The notes beneath the pieces are model-generated. The model was not told where the DNA came from. It ran no database searches and saw nothing but the letters and a program-made list of their open reading frames with translations. The translations under genes and the position numbers were made by a program. Below are positions 54,359 through 62,498 of a stretch of DNA of 64,000 nt, one piece after another. How positions within the stretch are numbered: the stretch's first letter is position 1; each line of letters opens with the position of its first letter. This DNA is from Jannaschia rubra (GTDB taxonomy: Bacteria > Pseudomonadota > Alphaproteobacteria > Rhodobacterales > Rhodobacteraceae), in contig NZ_CXPG01000020.1 of assembly GCF_001403735.1 (NCBI RefSeq), forward strand, positions 620,001-684,000, written 5' to 3'.

Positions 54359-55750
54359 TTATTCCATCACATAGCCATAGTTTCCGGAAAAGTCCTGCGC
54401 GGCCACGGCGCTGCCGCCGGTGGATGCGCGGGTGTTCGTCGTCGCGCCGGACAGGTGGCCATAGAGAAACAGTTCGTTCTCGGTCGGCGGCCGGATGCGG
54501 TCGGTCGGCAGCGCCAGCGCCTCGCCTCTCGTCGGCTGCACCAGATGGGCCGTGACGATGATGACCAGTTCGGTCTGGCGGCGCTGGTAATCGGCCGACC
54601 GGAACAGCGCGCCGAGCACCGGCAGATCGCCCAGGAACGGCACCTGACGCGCGTTGTCCTGGAAATCGTCTTGCAGGATGCCCGCGATGGCGAAGCTTTG
54701 GCCGTCGCGCAATTCGACCGTGCTGTTGGCCCGGCGTACGTTCAGCGAGGGGATCACCGCGCCGTTGCCGACCGACGTGCCGTCGCCCGGATCGATGGAC
54801 GACACCTCGCTGTTCAGCACGAGGTTGATGATGTCGCCGTCCACGACCGTCGGCGTGAAGTCCAGCGTGACGCCGAAGGGCTTGAACTCGACGCCCACGT
54901 TGCCTTCGGTATCGATCTGGGGGATCGGAAATTCACCGCCGGCGAGGAAACTGGCGGTCTGGCCCGAAAGGGCGGTCAGGTTCGGTTCGGACAGGGTGCG
55001 GACGACGCCCTTCTCCTCCAGCGCCTCGAGCAGCAGGTTCAGGTTGAGGGAACTCGTGCCGACGTTGATCTGCAGCGCGCCCGCGGCGCCCGCGACGCCC
55101 GTCGTGCCGGTGAATCCGCCGGGGGCGGCGATGCCGGGGGTGTTCAGGTCGGTGCCAGAGATGCCGAGCGACGCACCCAGTTCCTTGCTGACCGTGCGGC
55201 GCATCTCGGCGAAACGCACCTTGAGCTGCACCTGCTGCGTGCCACCGACACCCATCAGGTTCAGCACCCGTTCGGGCGCATAGCGTTCCGCGATCTCCAG
55301 CGCCTGGTCCAGCTTGGCGACCGACGACACGGTGCCCGACAGGACGATGCCGTCGTTGGCGGTGCGGACCTCGATCCGCTCGGAGGGCAGCAGCTCGCGC
55401 AGACGCTCCTTGAACTCGGCGATGTCGGGGGTGACATGCACCTCGACGTTGGTCATCAGCCGCCCGTCCGGTCCCAGCAGGGTCAGCGTCGTGCGGCCGG
55501 GCAGCTTGCCCAGCACATAGACGGTGCGATCCGACAGGGTGGCGATATCCGCGATCAGCGGGTTGGCGATCGACGATTCCGCGAAGGCCGCGTCGGATTC
55601 CAGGACGATGGCGCGGTTCAGCGGGACGCGCAGTGCGCCCTGCGTGCGGCCTTCGCTTATCCTCAGCGTCTGGGCGTGGGCCTGGGCGAGCGGGGCGCCT
55701 GCGACCAGGGCCCCCAGCATCGCTGCCCGAAGGAGTGTGCGAAATTTCAT
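54359..55750 (-). CDS. cpaC: Tad pilus secretin CpaC/RcpA
   Basis: 463 residues from MKFRTLLRAAMLGALVAGAP, with a signal peptide ending AQAHA. The N-terminal pilus-secretin domain (LRVPLNRAIVLESDAAFAES) is followed by a BON-like domain (LSGTVSSVAKLDQALEIAER) and the secretin core (VQLKVRFAEMRRTVSKELGA, ending VPFLGDLPVLGALFRSADYQ). It forms the outer-membrane channel for the Flp pilus. Confidence 0.95.
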   Translation of the reverse strand: MKFRTLLRAAMLGALVAGAPLAQAHAQTLRISEGRTQGALRVPLNRAIVLESDAAFAESSIANPLIADIATLSDRTVYVLGKLPGRTTLTLLGPDGRLMTNVEVHVTPDIAEFKERLRELLPSERIEVRTANDGIVLSGTVSSVAKLDQALEIAERYAPERVLNLMGVGGTQQVQLKVRFAEMRRTVSKELGASLGISGTDLNTPGIAAPGGFTGTTGVAGAAGALQINVGTSSLNLNLLLEALEEKGVVRTLSEPNLTALSGQTASFLAGGEFPIPQIDTEGNVGVEFKPFGVTLDFTPTVVDGDIINLVLNSEVSSIDPGDGTSVGNGAVIPSLNVRRANSTVELRDGQSFAIAGILQDDFQDNARQVPFLGDLPVLGALFRSADYQRRQTELVIIVTAHLVQPTRGEALALPTDRIRPPTENELFLYGHLSGATTNTRASTGGSAVAAQDFSGNYGYVME

Positions 55751-56013
55751 GGTGACCCTTCCTCTATGATCACTGTGCCCGAAAACGGATCTTCTGCCCG
55801 CTTTGACTGAAGCATGCCCAATAGGCGGTTTATTGCAACGAAGGTTGCCGAAACGGTTGTCGAACGTCGTCCTTGGGGACACACGTCGCCCCCTTTGGGC
55901 CACATTCGGCGCTGAAACGGCTCCGAATTGCGGTCGAGGTCGGTCCGGGGCCATGCCGTTGCGGCGGATGCGCGGCCCCGGATGCGGTCGGCTCAAGCCG
56001 ACGAATTCAAGCC

Positions 56014-56841
56014 TCAGCCCTCGGTGGGGCAGGGGATCTCGATCTGGATCATCTCGGCGCCCTTGCGGGTCCGGACGGTGCAGATCTGGCGCCGTTCTAT
56101 CACTTCCCTCGGCCCGAGGATCTCCTCCAGCGTCGCCTCGACCTGGTCGGATTCGCTGTCGTCGCGCACGCCGACCAGTGCCAGCGTCAGCCGCCCCGTG
56201 GCCTGCGCCTGGGCCAGCTTGGCGACCACGCCGGGCGTCACTTCGACCGTGACGTTGCGCGCGATGCTGGGATTGTTGCGCTCCTCGTCGGTCTGCTGGT
56301 CCACGGCGATCAGCGGCAGGTTGGCGTGGATCAGGCGGGTGATGCCGCCCTGCTGCCCGCCGCCGCCGGTCCAGTAGACGTCCACCCGGTCACCCGGACG
56401 CAGAAAGCCGGAGACGCCCGAATTGACATCGACCTGCAGGGTGAAGGCCCGCATCCCCGGCGTCAGCGCGGCGGCCAGCCCCGCGTCGGCGCCCGGCTGG
56501 GTGACCTTGACCATGAGCAGGGGCTCGTCGCGCTCCATCACGCGCAGCACGGTCCGCAGCTTCTTGTCGCCCTCGGGAAAGATCGCCTCCATCGTGTCGA
56601 AGGTGCCGGCAGGCAGGGCGTCCTCGGGCCAGGCCACGGCGCGCACGTCCTCGGGGCGCAGCGTATCGCCATAGCGCATCTGCCGCGACACGACATAGAC
56701 GTCCTTGACCGGGATGATCGCATTCTGACTTTGCGCCAGGGCGTTCTGATACTGGGTGAACCGCCCCTGCGCGGTGTGGATGGCGAAACCGGCGAGCCCC
56801 AGGCCCGCCAGCAGCAGTAGTGCGAAGATGAGGCGCATCAT
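56014..56841 (-). CDS. cpaB: Flp pilus assembly protein CpaB/RcpC
   Basis: 275 residues from MMRLIFALLLLAGLGLAGFA with one N-terminal helix. The SAF domain follows (VVSRQMRYGDTLRPEDVRAV) and then the RcpC domain (MRAFTLQVDVNSGVSGFLRP, GDRVDVYWTGGGG). CpaB is a periplasmic scaffold that stabilises the secretin. The 263 bp between it and cpaC hold no gene I can support. Confidence 0.93.
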   Translation of the reverse strand: MMRLIFALLLLAGLGLAGFAIHTAQGRFTQYQNALAQSQNAIIPVKDVYVVSRQMRYGDTLRPEDVRAVAWPEDALPAGTFDTMEAIFPEGDKKLRTVLRVMERDEPLLMVKVTQPGADAGLAAALTPGMRAFTLQVDVNSGVSGFLRPGDRVDVYWTGGGGQQGGITRLIHANLPLIAVDQQTDEERNNPSIARNVTVEVTPGVVAKLAQAQATGRLTLALVGVRDDSESDQVEATLEEILGPREVIERRQICTVRTRKGAEMIQIEIPCPTEG

Positions 56842-56978
56842 CGTGTTTTCCTCGTAGCGTTCGGTGGCCCGGAGCGGATCGCGGGCGATCGTTTCCGTAT
56901 TGGCGCCGGAATGCGGCAACAGGATGGTGCGGGCGGGGTCATCGCGTGGAGGTCATGGGGCGCACCGCGCGGAACGGA

Positions 56979-57010
56979 AAAGACGCCCCGGATGGCTCCG
57001 GGGCGTCTTT
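56979..57010 (-). terminator. terminator of the Flp prepilin gene
   Basis: A perfect 14-bp stem (56979-56992 with 56997-57010, loop TGGC or its complement) lies 31 bp past the prepilin stop. On the minus strand the stem ends in TCTTTT. It would let the pilin be made in excess over the assembly genes downstream. Confidence 0.88.
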
Positions 57011-57040
57011 AGAGTTGTGAATTATATTAGGTACGCGCGA

Positions 57041-57316
57041 TTAACCACCCGTACCCGTACCCGTACCCGTACCCGTGCCCGTACCCGTGCCCGTACCGCT
57101 GCCCGTTTTCTTACCCGCGTCAAAGGCATCTGCCGAAACCTCGAGCTGGTTTTTCCCAAGTTCAGTCTCGATGCCGCCGGTGACTTTGCCGATCCCCGTC
57201 GACACGACGCCCATGACGGCGAGGCCCAGGCCCACGAGGGCGGCGGTCAGGACGACCCAGTCGACGGTGACGGCACCGGCTTCGTCGTTCTTGAAGGTCT
57301 TGATGGCGTTCAGCAT
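57041..57316 (-). CDS. Flp-type IVb prepilin with a Gly-Thr repeat tail
   Basis: 91 residues from MLNAIKTFKNDEAGAVTVDW. A basic leader ends at G14, the probable CpaA cleavage site, followed by a hydrophobic helix (AVTVDWVVLTAALVGLGLAV). Classic Flp pilins have Glu-Tyr at mature positions 5-6; here they are Asp-Trp. The C-terminus is Gly-Ser-(Gly-Thr)8-Gly-Gly, encoded by hexanucleotide repeats. It is the first gene of the Tad region, separated from cpaB by a strong terminator. Confidence 0.88.
   Translation of the reverse strand: MLNAIKTFKNDEAGAVTVDWVVLTAALVGLGLAVMGVVSTGIGKVTGGIETELGKNQLEVSADAFDAGKKTGSGTGTGTGTGTGTGTGTGG
57050..57097. repeat. eight tandem hexanucleotide repeats in the prepilin gene
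   Basis: Plus-strand unit CGTACC, eight copies in 48 bp; units five and seven (57074-57079 and 57086-57091) read CGTGCC, the others are exact. Each unit encodes Gly-Thr on the minus strand. Unit gain or loss keeps the frame, so the tail length can vary without losing the protein. Confidence 0.95.
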
Positions 57317-58017
57317 TGGTTTGTTCCCTTGTGCTTCGGTCTGGTTTCGCATCGTCGGGCTGTGCCGCCCTTTCGATGGGTCCGTTCTGACCCCGGATCG
57401 CGGCGGGAATGAGACGCGATGGGGGCCTTGGCGCGAAATGTTAAGGGTCAAACCGGGGCCCCATTTTCCCAACCCATTGATTCCAAACGAACCGGCCGAA
57501 AAACCGCTCGGTCTTTCGCCATGGTTGGTTAACGCCTTGGCCACCGATGCCGGGCGCAGGGCGATGAAGCGGGGGTCGTGCCTGCCAGCACGACCCCCTG
57601 TCCCTCGGTATCCTTACCGATGGAAGATGTGACGCGTCCCTCTTGCTCCGCTCCGCCTGCCAACGGTTCGGTAGGAACTGCTCGATCGCCACGTTTCCTG
57701 CCCGGGTTTTCCGGTGCTTGTTGATCGACGGTCCGGGGCGGTCTGCCATCGCCCGCTTCCGCCGATGACCCCGTTCTGCCGGGCAAATACGGCGAGATCG
57801 TGTCGAACTCCGTTCAATTTGCAGACAATCGCCTTTTCAACGGGTTTTATGCACCGATCGGCAACAACGCGCTCCGAATCCGCATCTTTCGCGGCCCCGC
57901 CGCCGCTCCCGCGCGGCATTTGTCACAGGTGACGCACGCTCTGGCCCTCCGACGATGACAGGCGCGCCGCCGCCGTGGCATCGTGGCGTCAACGATTACG
58001 GACCCGAGCAGTCTGAC
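57317..58017. other. 701-bp region without a convincing gene
   Basis: Lies between the divergent prepilin and lytic transglycosylase genes and must hold both promoters. Frames up to 102 codons exist here on the minus strand but are basic, low in hydrophobic residues, and lack family features. It contains a perfect GC-rich stem-loop at 57571-57598 and two TTAAC segments on the minus strand (within about 57440-57535) that resemble CtrA half-sites only. No tRNA or known RNA fold recognised. Confidence 0.5.
57571..57598. other. perfect 11-bp stem-loop in the prepilin upstream region
   Basis: GGGGGTCGTGC (57571-57581) pairs with GCACGACCCCC (57588-57598) around a 6-nt loop. Neither side is followed by a T-run, so it is not an ordinary intrinsic terminator. 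It could end or stabilise an unannotated RNA, or be a protein-binding site. Confidence 0.5.
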
Positions 58018-58863
58018 ATGACCAAACTCCTCCATGCCGCCCTCGTGGCCGGCCTGTCGCTTTCCCTGCCCGCAGGGCCCGCGACGGCCGACTTCACGTT
58101 CAAGCGGTCCCCCGCGCCGCAGCCCGGCACCACCGCCCGAATCGACATCCAGGTGGATGAGGAGGCATTCCGCGCCCAGACCGCCCCCCGCCCCCTGCGC
58201 CCCCGCCTGCCGCAGGTCGCCGCGCTGTCCGCCGACACCCCGGCCGGCCCCGCCAAGGCCGCCACCGGCCAGCAGGACTGGTTCTGGACGACCGTCTCGC
58301 CGGGGATCGAGCCCGTGGCGGGCCGCTTCCTCCAGGCCGCCGAACTCGCCGCGCGACCGCCGCAGGGCAGCGGCATCGCCGCGCCCACCCTCAACCAGCT
58401 TCAGGGAATCGCCCGCGTCCACGGGCGCGAGATCCTCGCGCGCTCCGTCGGCACGCGCGTCTCGCCCGCGCTGGTGCTGGCGCTCATTTCGGTCGAATCG
58501 GGGGGCCGGGTGACGGCGGTGTCCAACAAGGGCGCCACCGGCCTGATGCAGATCATCCCCGCGACGGCGGAACGCTTCGGCATCACCGATTCGAACGATC
58601 CCGCGCAGAACATCCGCGCGGGCGTGGCCTATCTCGACTGGCTGATGGGCGAATTCGGCAACGACCCGGTTCTGGCGCTTGCCGGCTACAATGCGGGCGA
58701 GGGGGCGGTGCACCGCAACGGCGGCGTCCCCCCCTATGCCGAGACGCGCGCCTATGTCCCGAAGGTCATGGCCGCCTGGAACGTCGCGCGCCTGATGTGC
58801 CGCACGCCGCCCCAGCTTCCCGGCGACGGCTGCGTCTTCGACCCCTCGCTGGTGGACAGCTAG
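58018..58863 (+). CDS. secreted lytic transglycosylase (SLT domain)
   Basis: 281 residues from MTKLLHAALVAGLSLSLPAG with a signal peptide ending ATA. After a Pro-rich 120 residues the SLT fold runs from about 140: the catalytic Glu in LISVESGGRVTAVSNKGATG, then LMQIIPATAERFGI and ALAGYNAGEGAVHRNGGVPP with AETRAYVPKVMAAW. It cleaves peptidoglycan, giving 1,6-anhydromuramyl ends. Its nearness to the Tad locus may reflect a need to open the wall for the pilus, but it is on the other strand. Confidence 0.93.
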   Translation: MTKLLHAALVAGLSLSLPAGPATADFTFKRSPAPQPGTTARIDIQVDEEAFRAQTAPRPLRPRLPQVAALSADTPAGPAKAATGQQDWFWTTVSPGIEPVAGRFLQAAELAARPPQGSGIAAPTLNQLQGIARVHGREILARSVGTRVSPALVLALISVESGGRVTAVSNKGATGLMQIIPATAERFGITDSNDPAQNIRAGVAYLDWLMGEFGNDPVLALAGYNAGEGAVHRNGGVPPYAETRAYVPKVMAAWNVARLMCRTPPQLPGDGCVFDPSLVDS

Positions 58864-58878
58864 GGGCCGAAGCCCGAC

Positions 58879-59520
58879 TCAGACCAGCGTGGCCTCGGTC
58901 TTGGACCGCAGTTCCTCCTCGGTCACGCCCTCGGCCAGCTCCACGATCTTCAGCCCGCCTTCGACCACGTCCAGCACGCCCAGGTTGGTGATGATCCGGT
59001 CCACCACGCCCTTGCCGGTTAGCGGCAGGGTGCATTCCTTCAACACCTTCGATTCGCCGTGCTTGTTGGCGTGGTCCATCACCACGACCACCCGGCGCAC
59101 GCCCGCGACCAGATCCATCGCGCCGCCCATTCCCTTGACCAGCTTCTTCGGGATCATCCAGTTCGCCAGGTCGCCGTTCTCGGCCACCTCCATCGCGCCC
59201 AGGATCGCCATGGCTATCTTGCCGCCCCGGATCATGCCGAAGGACATGGCGCTGTCGAAATAGGCGGTCTTGGGCAGTTCCGTGATCGTCTGCTTGCCCG
59301 CGTTGATAAGGTCCGCATCCTCGCTTCCCTCGACCGGGAAGGGGCCCATGCCCAGCATTCCGTTCTCGGATTGCAGCGTGACCTCGATCCCCTCGGGAAT
59401 GTAGTTGCTCACCAGCGTCGGGATCCCGATCCCGAGGTTGACGTACCAGCCGTCCTGCAACTCCTGCGCCGCGCGGGCGGCCATCTGGTTGCGGTCCCAG
59501 CCCTTGATCGTGTCGGCCAT
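58879..59520 (-). CDS. scoB: 3-oxoacid CoA-transferase subunit B
   Basis: 213 residues from MADTIKGWDRNQMAARAAQE. The active-site Glu is in TLQSENGMLGMGPFP (S-E-N-G), and GGKIAMAILGAMEVAENGDL follows. With subunit A it moves CoA from succinyl-CoA to acetoacetate or another 3-oxoacid. Its ATG overlaps the scoA stop (TGATG). The real acyl substrate could be acetate or butyrate. Confidence 0.93.
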   Translation of the reverse strand: MADTIKGWDRNQMAARAAQELQDGWYVNLGIGIPTLVSNYIPEGIEVTLQSENGMLGMGPFPVEGSEDADLINAGKQTITELPKTAYFDSAMSFGMIRGGKIAMAILGAMEVAENGDLANWMIPKKLVKGMGGAMDLVAGVRRVVVVMDHANKHGESKVLKECTLPLTGKGVVDRIITNLGVLDVVEGGLKIVELAEGVTEEELRSKTEATLV

Positions 59521-60245
59521 CACATCGCCTCCTTCTTCGCGCGGACGGTCCGCTGTTCGATCCGCTTCTCGTGCTCGCCCTGGATGATGCGGTGGACATA
59601 GATGCCCGGCAGGTGGATGCCGTCGGGGTCGAGCGTGCCGGTCTCGACGATCTCCTCCACCTCGGCCACGCAGACGCGGCCGCACATCGCGGCGGGCGGG
59701 TTGAAGTTGCGCGCGGTCTTGCGGAACACGAGGTTGCCCGTCGCATCGCCCTTCCACGCCTTCACCACGGCCAGGTCCGCGACGATCCCGCGCTCCATGA
59801 TATAGGTCTCGGGTTCGCCGTCAGGACCCGTGGGGAAGTCCTTGTGCTCCTTGCCCTCGGCGATCACGGTGCCCACGCCGGTCTTGGTGTAGAACCCCGG
59901 AATTCCGCAACCCCCTGCGCGCATCCGCTCCGCCAGCGTGCCCTGCGGATTGAACTCCAGCTCGAGCTCGCCCGAAAGATACTGGCGCATGAACTCGGCG
60001 TTCTCGCCCACATAGCTGGAAATCATCTTCTTGACCTGCTTCGTCTGCAGCAGGATCCCGATGCCGAAATCGTCCACGCCCGCGTTGTTGGACGCGAAGG
60101 TCAGGTCCTTCGTCCCCGCCTCCTTGATGGCCTCCAGCAGAAGCTCGGGGATGCCGCACAGTCCGAAGCCCCCCGCCGCGATGAACATGCCGTCATGCAG
60201 AAGCCCGTCCAGAGCCTCCGCCGCCGAAGAATAGACCTTCTTCAT
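59520..60245 (-). CDS. scoA: 3-oxoacid CoA-transferase subunit A
   Basis: 241 residues from MKKVYSSAAEALDGLLHDGM, with AGAGGG nine bases before this ATG; an in-frame ATG three codons earlier sits on the ribosome site itself. The CoA-binding loop is AAGGFGLCGIPELLLEAIKE, followed by NNAGVDDFGIGILLQTKQVK and GAGGCGIPGFYT-like RAGGCGIPGFYTKTGVGT. First gene of the scoAB pair. Confidence 0.93.
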   Translation of the reverse strand: MKKVYSSAAEALDGLLHDGMFIAAGGFGLCGIPELLLEAIKEAGTKDLTFASNNAGVDDFGIGILLQTKQVKKMISSYVGENAEFMRQYLSGELELEFNPQGTLAERMRAGGCGIPGFYTKTGVGTVIAEGKEHKDFPTGPDGEPETYIMERGIVADLAVVKAWKGDATGNLVFRKTARNFNPPAAMCGRVCVAEVEEIVETGTLDPDGIHLPGIYVHRIIQGEHEKRIEQRTVRAKKEAM

Positions 60246-60325
60246 CCCATCCATCCCTCTCGTGGTGTGATCGCGGGCGACCTTCGCGCGCGGGGGGCAG
60301 GGTGTCAATTCGCGCGCGGCCCGGG

Positions 60326-61312
60326 TCAATCGCCCCCTACGGTCCAGGCCACACCCTGTTCGGGGATGCGGTACGTCAGGCCCAACCGGTCGCCCGTCTT
60401 CAATTCCTCCAGCATGACGTCCTGCGCCAGCGGCCCCTCGGTCAGCAGGTATTTCGTGTGGCTGACGATCACCTCCAGCCCCCGCAGCGCCTCCGCGCCC
60501 GCCAGCCCCGCCAGCACGTCCATCTCCTCATGGATCAGCGCAGGCGTCAGATGCCCGAACAGCGCGTCGTCGGGCCGGTCGCTGGGATAGCTGCTCTCGA
60601 TGATGACGGCCTTGAGCGCCCCCGATGCGGCCAGCGGCGCCACGGCCTGCCACAACGCGCGCAGCTTTGCCCCGCCCTCCACCCGGTCGGGCCCCGTGTC
60701 GCCCAGGCACAGCACCGCATCGCCGCCCGCTTCGAACAGAAAGGCCGTCGATTCGACCGGCCCATGATCCAGCGGATAGGCCGTGGCCGTCATCGCCGTC
60801 CCCTCGACCGCGATGGCCTCGCCGGGCACCAGCGGCACATAGGCGTATTTCCCCAGATGCGGCTCCACCCCCGACGGTCCGAAGTTGGGCCAGGCCGTCC
60901 AGTTGAAATAGGTGGCCTCGATGGCCTCCAGCACCGAAGGCAGGGCATGGATCGGTTTCGCGCTGTCGTCGGGCGAGGCGATGACCAAGCCCGCCACATG
61001 GTCCAGATGCGCGTGGCTGATGAAATAGCCCCGGATCACGTCGGTCAGGACGTGGCCGACGCGGGTCATCCCGCTGTCTTCCGGCACCGCGATGCCGTCG
61101 AAGACGCCCGCCTCCCCCGCCGCGCGCAATCCGCTGACCAGCGATCCCGCGTCGCAGGTCACGCCCCTGGGGTCGCCCGCCGGGTGGATCAGGAAGGCGC
61201 TCAGGTTGCCGTCCTCGATCCCGCCGCGCGCGCCGAGCGTGACGATGGTGAACCCTTCGGCCCAGGCGCCCAGGGGCAGCGGGGCCAGCGTGGCGGCAAT
61301 GGCGGTTCTCAT
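60326..61312 (-). CDS. class II cyclic-nucleotide phosphodiesterase, secreted
   Basis: 328 residues from MRTAIAATLAPLPLGAWAEG, with a likely signal peptide. The class II cAMP phosphodiesterase signature is matched in full: HAHLDHVAGLVIASP (H-x-H-L-D-H-[LIVM]-x-[GS]-...-S-[AP]). LCLGDTGPDRV and VIIESSYPSDRP supply further metallo-beta-lactamase-fold metal ligands. This fits the fungal PDE1 and bacterial CpdP type that act on cAMP, with an apparent periplasmic location as known for Vibrio CpdP. It lies 19 bp past the deacetylase-family gene. Confidence 0.87.
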   Translation of the reverse strand: MRTAIAATLAPLPLGAWAEGFTIVTLGARGGIEDGNLSAFLIHPAGDPRGVTCDAGSLVSGLRAAGEAGVFDGIAVPEDSGMTRVGHVLTDVIRGYFISHAHLDHVAGLVIASPDDSAKPIHALPSVLEAIEATYFNWTAWPNFGPSGVEPHLGKYAYVPLVPGEAIAVEGTAMTATAYPLDHGPVESTAFLFEAGGDAVLCLGDTGPDRVEGGAKLRALWQAVAPLAASGALKAVIIESSYPSDRPDDALFGHLTPALIHEEMDVLAGLAGAEALRGLEVIVSHTKYLLTEGPLAQDVMLEELKTGDRLGLTYRIPEQGVAWTVGGD

Positions 61313-61331
61313 GGTCTCTCTCCCGATCGTG

Positions 61332-62429
61332 TCATTGCAGCGCTTCGGCCATCGCGGCAATGCGCGCCGACGCGAAGCCCTCGAACTCCGCCCCCGGCTG
61401 CCGGCGCGCGAAGGTCTCGGCAAAGGGGTCGGGCGCCTGCGTCCGCGATCCCGCCAGCGTGGCGATGACGCCATGACCGCAGAACGGCACATAGACCTCG
61501 GAATACCCCCCCTCATGCGCCAGGATCAGCCGTCCGCCGCAGACATCGGCCGCCAGATCCATCACCTGCCGCGTCATGGCGGTGAAGGTTCCGGCCGTGG
61601 CCATCATCCGCCCCAGCGGGTCCGGCGTGGCCGCGTCGAACCCGCAGGCGACGATCAGGGCGTCGGGGGCAAAGGCGCGCAGGCGGGGCAGGGCCAGCCG
61701 CTCCATCGCCTCAAGATACGTCGCATGGCCGCACCCCGGCGGCAGCGGGACGTTCAGGTTCGTCCCCGCAGGCCCCCGCACCTCGAACCCGCCGGTATCC
61801 AACGGATAGTTCCGCTCCTGATGCAGCGACACGGTCAGGACGTCCGGGTCGTCCAGAAAGATCGCCTCCGTCCCGTTGCCGTGGTGCACGTCCCAGTCCA
61901 GCACCGCAAAGCGCCGCGCCAGCCCCCGCGCCTGCGCCCGCCGGATCGCCAGCGCGATATTGGCCAGCAGGCAGAACCCGTTGGGCCGGTCGGGCAGCGC
62001 GTGATGCCCCGGCGGGCGCGACAGGGCATAGGCGTTGTCCAGATCGCCCCCCAGCACGGCCTCCACCGCATCGGCCACCAGCCCGGCCGACAGCGCGGCG
62101 ATGTCGTAGCCACCGGGACCGAAAGGCGCGCGCGGCCCCAACTCGCCCCCGCCAGCCTCGGACAGGCGCGCGAACTCGTCCAGATATGCCGCCGGATGCA
62201 CCCGCAGCAGATCCTCGCGCGTCAGCGGTGCCGCGGACCGGACGTCCAGCTCCCCCATGAGGCCCGTGACCCGCATCAGGTTGACCAGCCGCCGTTTGGT
62301 CTCCGGCTCCTCCGGCAGGCCGCCGCCGCCCGCGATGGGCTGCACCAGCCCGCCCACCGGCGCCATCTGGGCATAGTTGCCGCCGCCATGCCAAAGGCAC
62401 CGCTCGTCGTGAAAGAACCCCGTCGCCAT
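61332..62429 (-). CDS. histone-deacetylase-family amidohydrolase (class II type)
   Basis: 365 residues from MATGFFHDERCLWHGGGNYA. Catalytic and zinc residues are in SRPPGHHALPDRPNGFCLLA (tandem His), LDWDVHHGNGTEAIFLDD (Asp and His ligands), GFDAATPDPLGRM (Asp ligand), and the transition-state Tyr in AHEGGYSEVYVP. Bacterial members deacetylate small amides such as acetylpolyamines. No signal peptide, so cytosolic. It lies 69 bp past glyA and may be co-transcribed with glyA and the phosphodiesterase gene. Confidence 0.92.
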   Translation of the reverse strand: MATGFFHDERCLWHGGGNYAQMAPVGGLVQPIAGGGGLPEEPETKRRLVNLMRVTGLMGELDVRSAAPLTREDLLRVHPAAYLDEFARLSEAGGGELGPRAPFGPGGYDIAALSAGLVADAVEAVLGGDLDNAYALSRPPGHHALPDRPNGFCLLANIALAIRRAQARGLARRFAVLDWDVHHGNGTEAIFLDDPDVLTVSLHQERNYPLDTGGFEVRGPAGTNLNVPLPPGCGHATYLEAMERLALPRLRAFAPDALIVACGFDAATPDPLGRMMATAGTFTAMTRQVMDLAADVCGGRLILAHEGGYSEVYVPFCGHGVIATLAGSRTQAPDPFAETFARRQPGAEFEGFASARIAAMAEALQ

Positions 62430-62498
62430 GCCGCTCTCCCCGCTGCCGCGAACCATGGTCGCGCCAGCGCCCGCCGCGGTCAATCGGAAGCGCGGCCC

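Noticed and set aside
57047-57110. Short tandem repeat considered as a CRISPR-like array
   Set aside because: Units are 6 bp with no spacers and lie inside the prepilin coding frame, where they encode Gly-Thr.
57430-57535. CtrA full site at the prepilin promoter
   Set aside because: Two TTAAC half-sites are present but not with the seven-base spacing needed for a full site.
57441-57786. Frames of 85-102 codons upstream of the prepilin
   Set aside because: Basic, low-complexity, no family match, and no ribosome site ahead of the start. Treated as non-coding.
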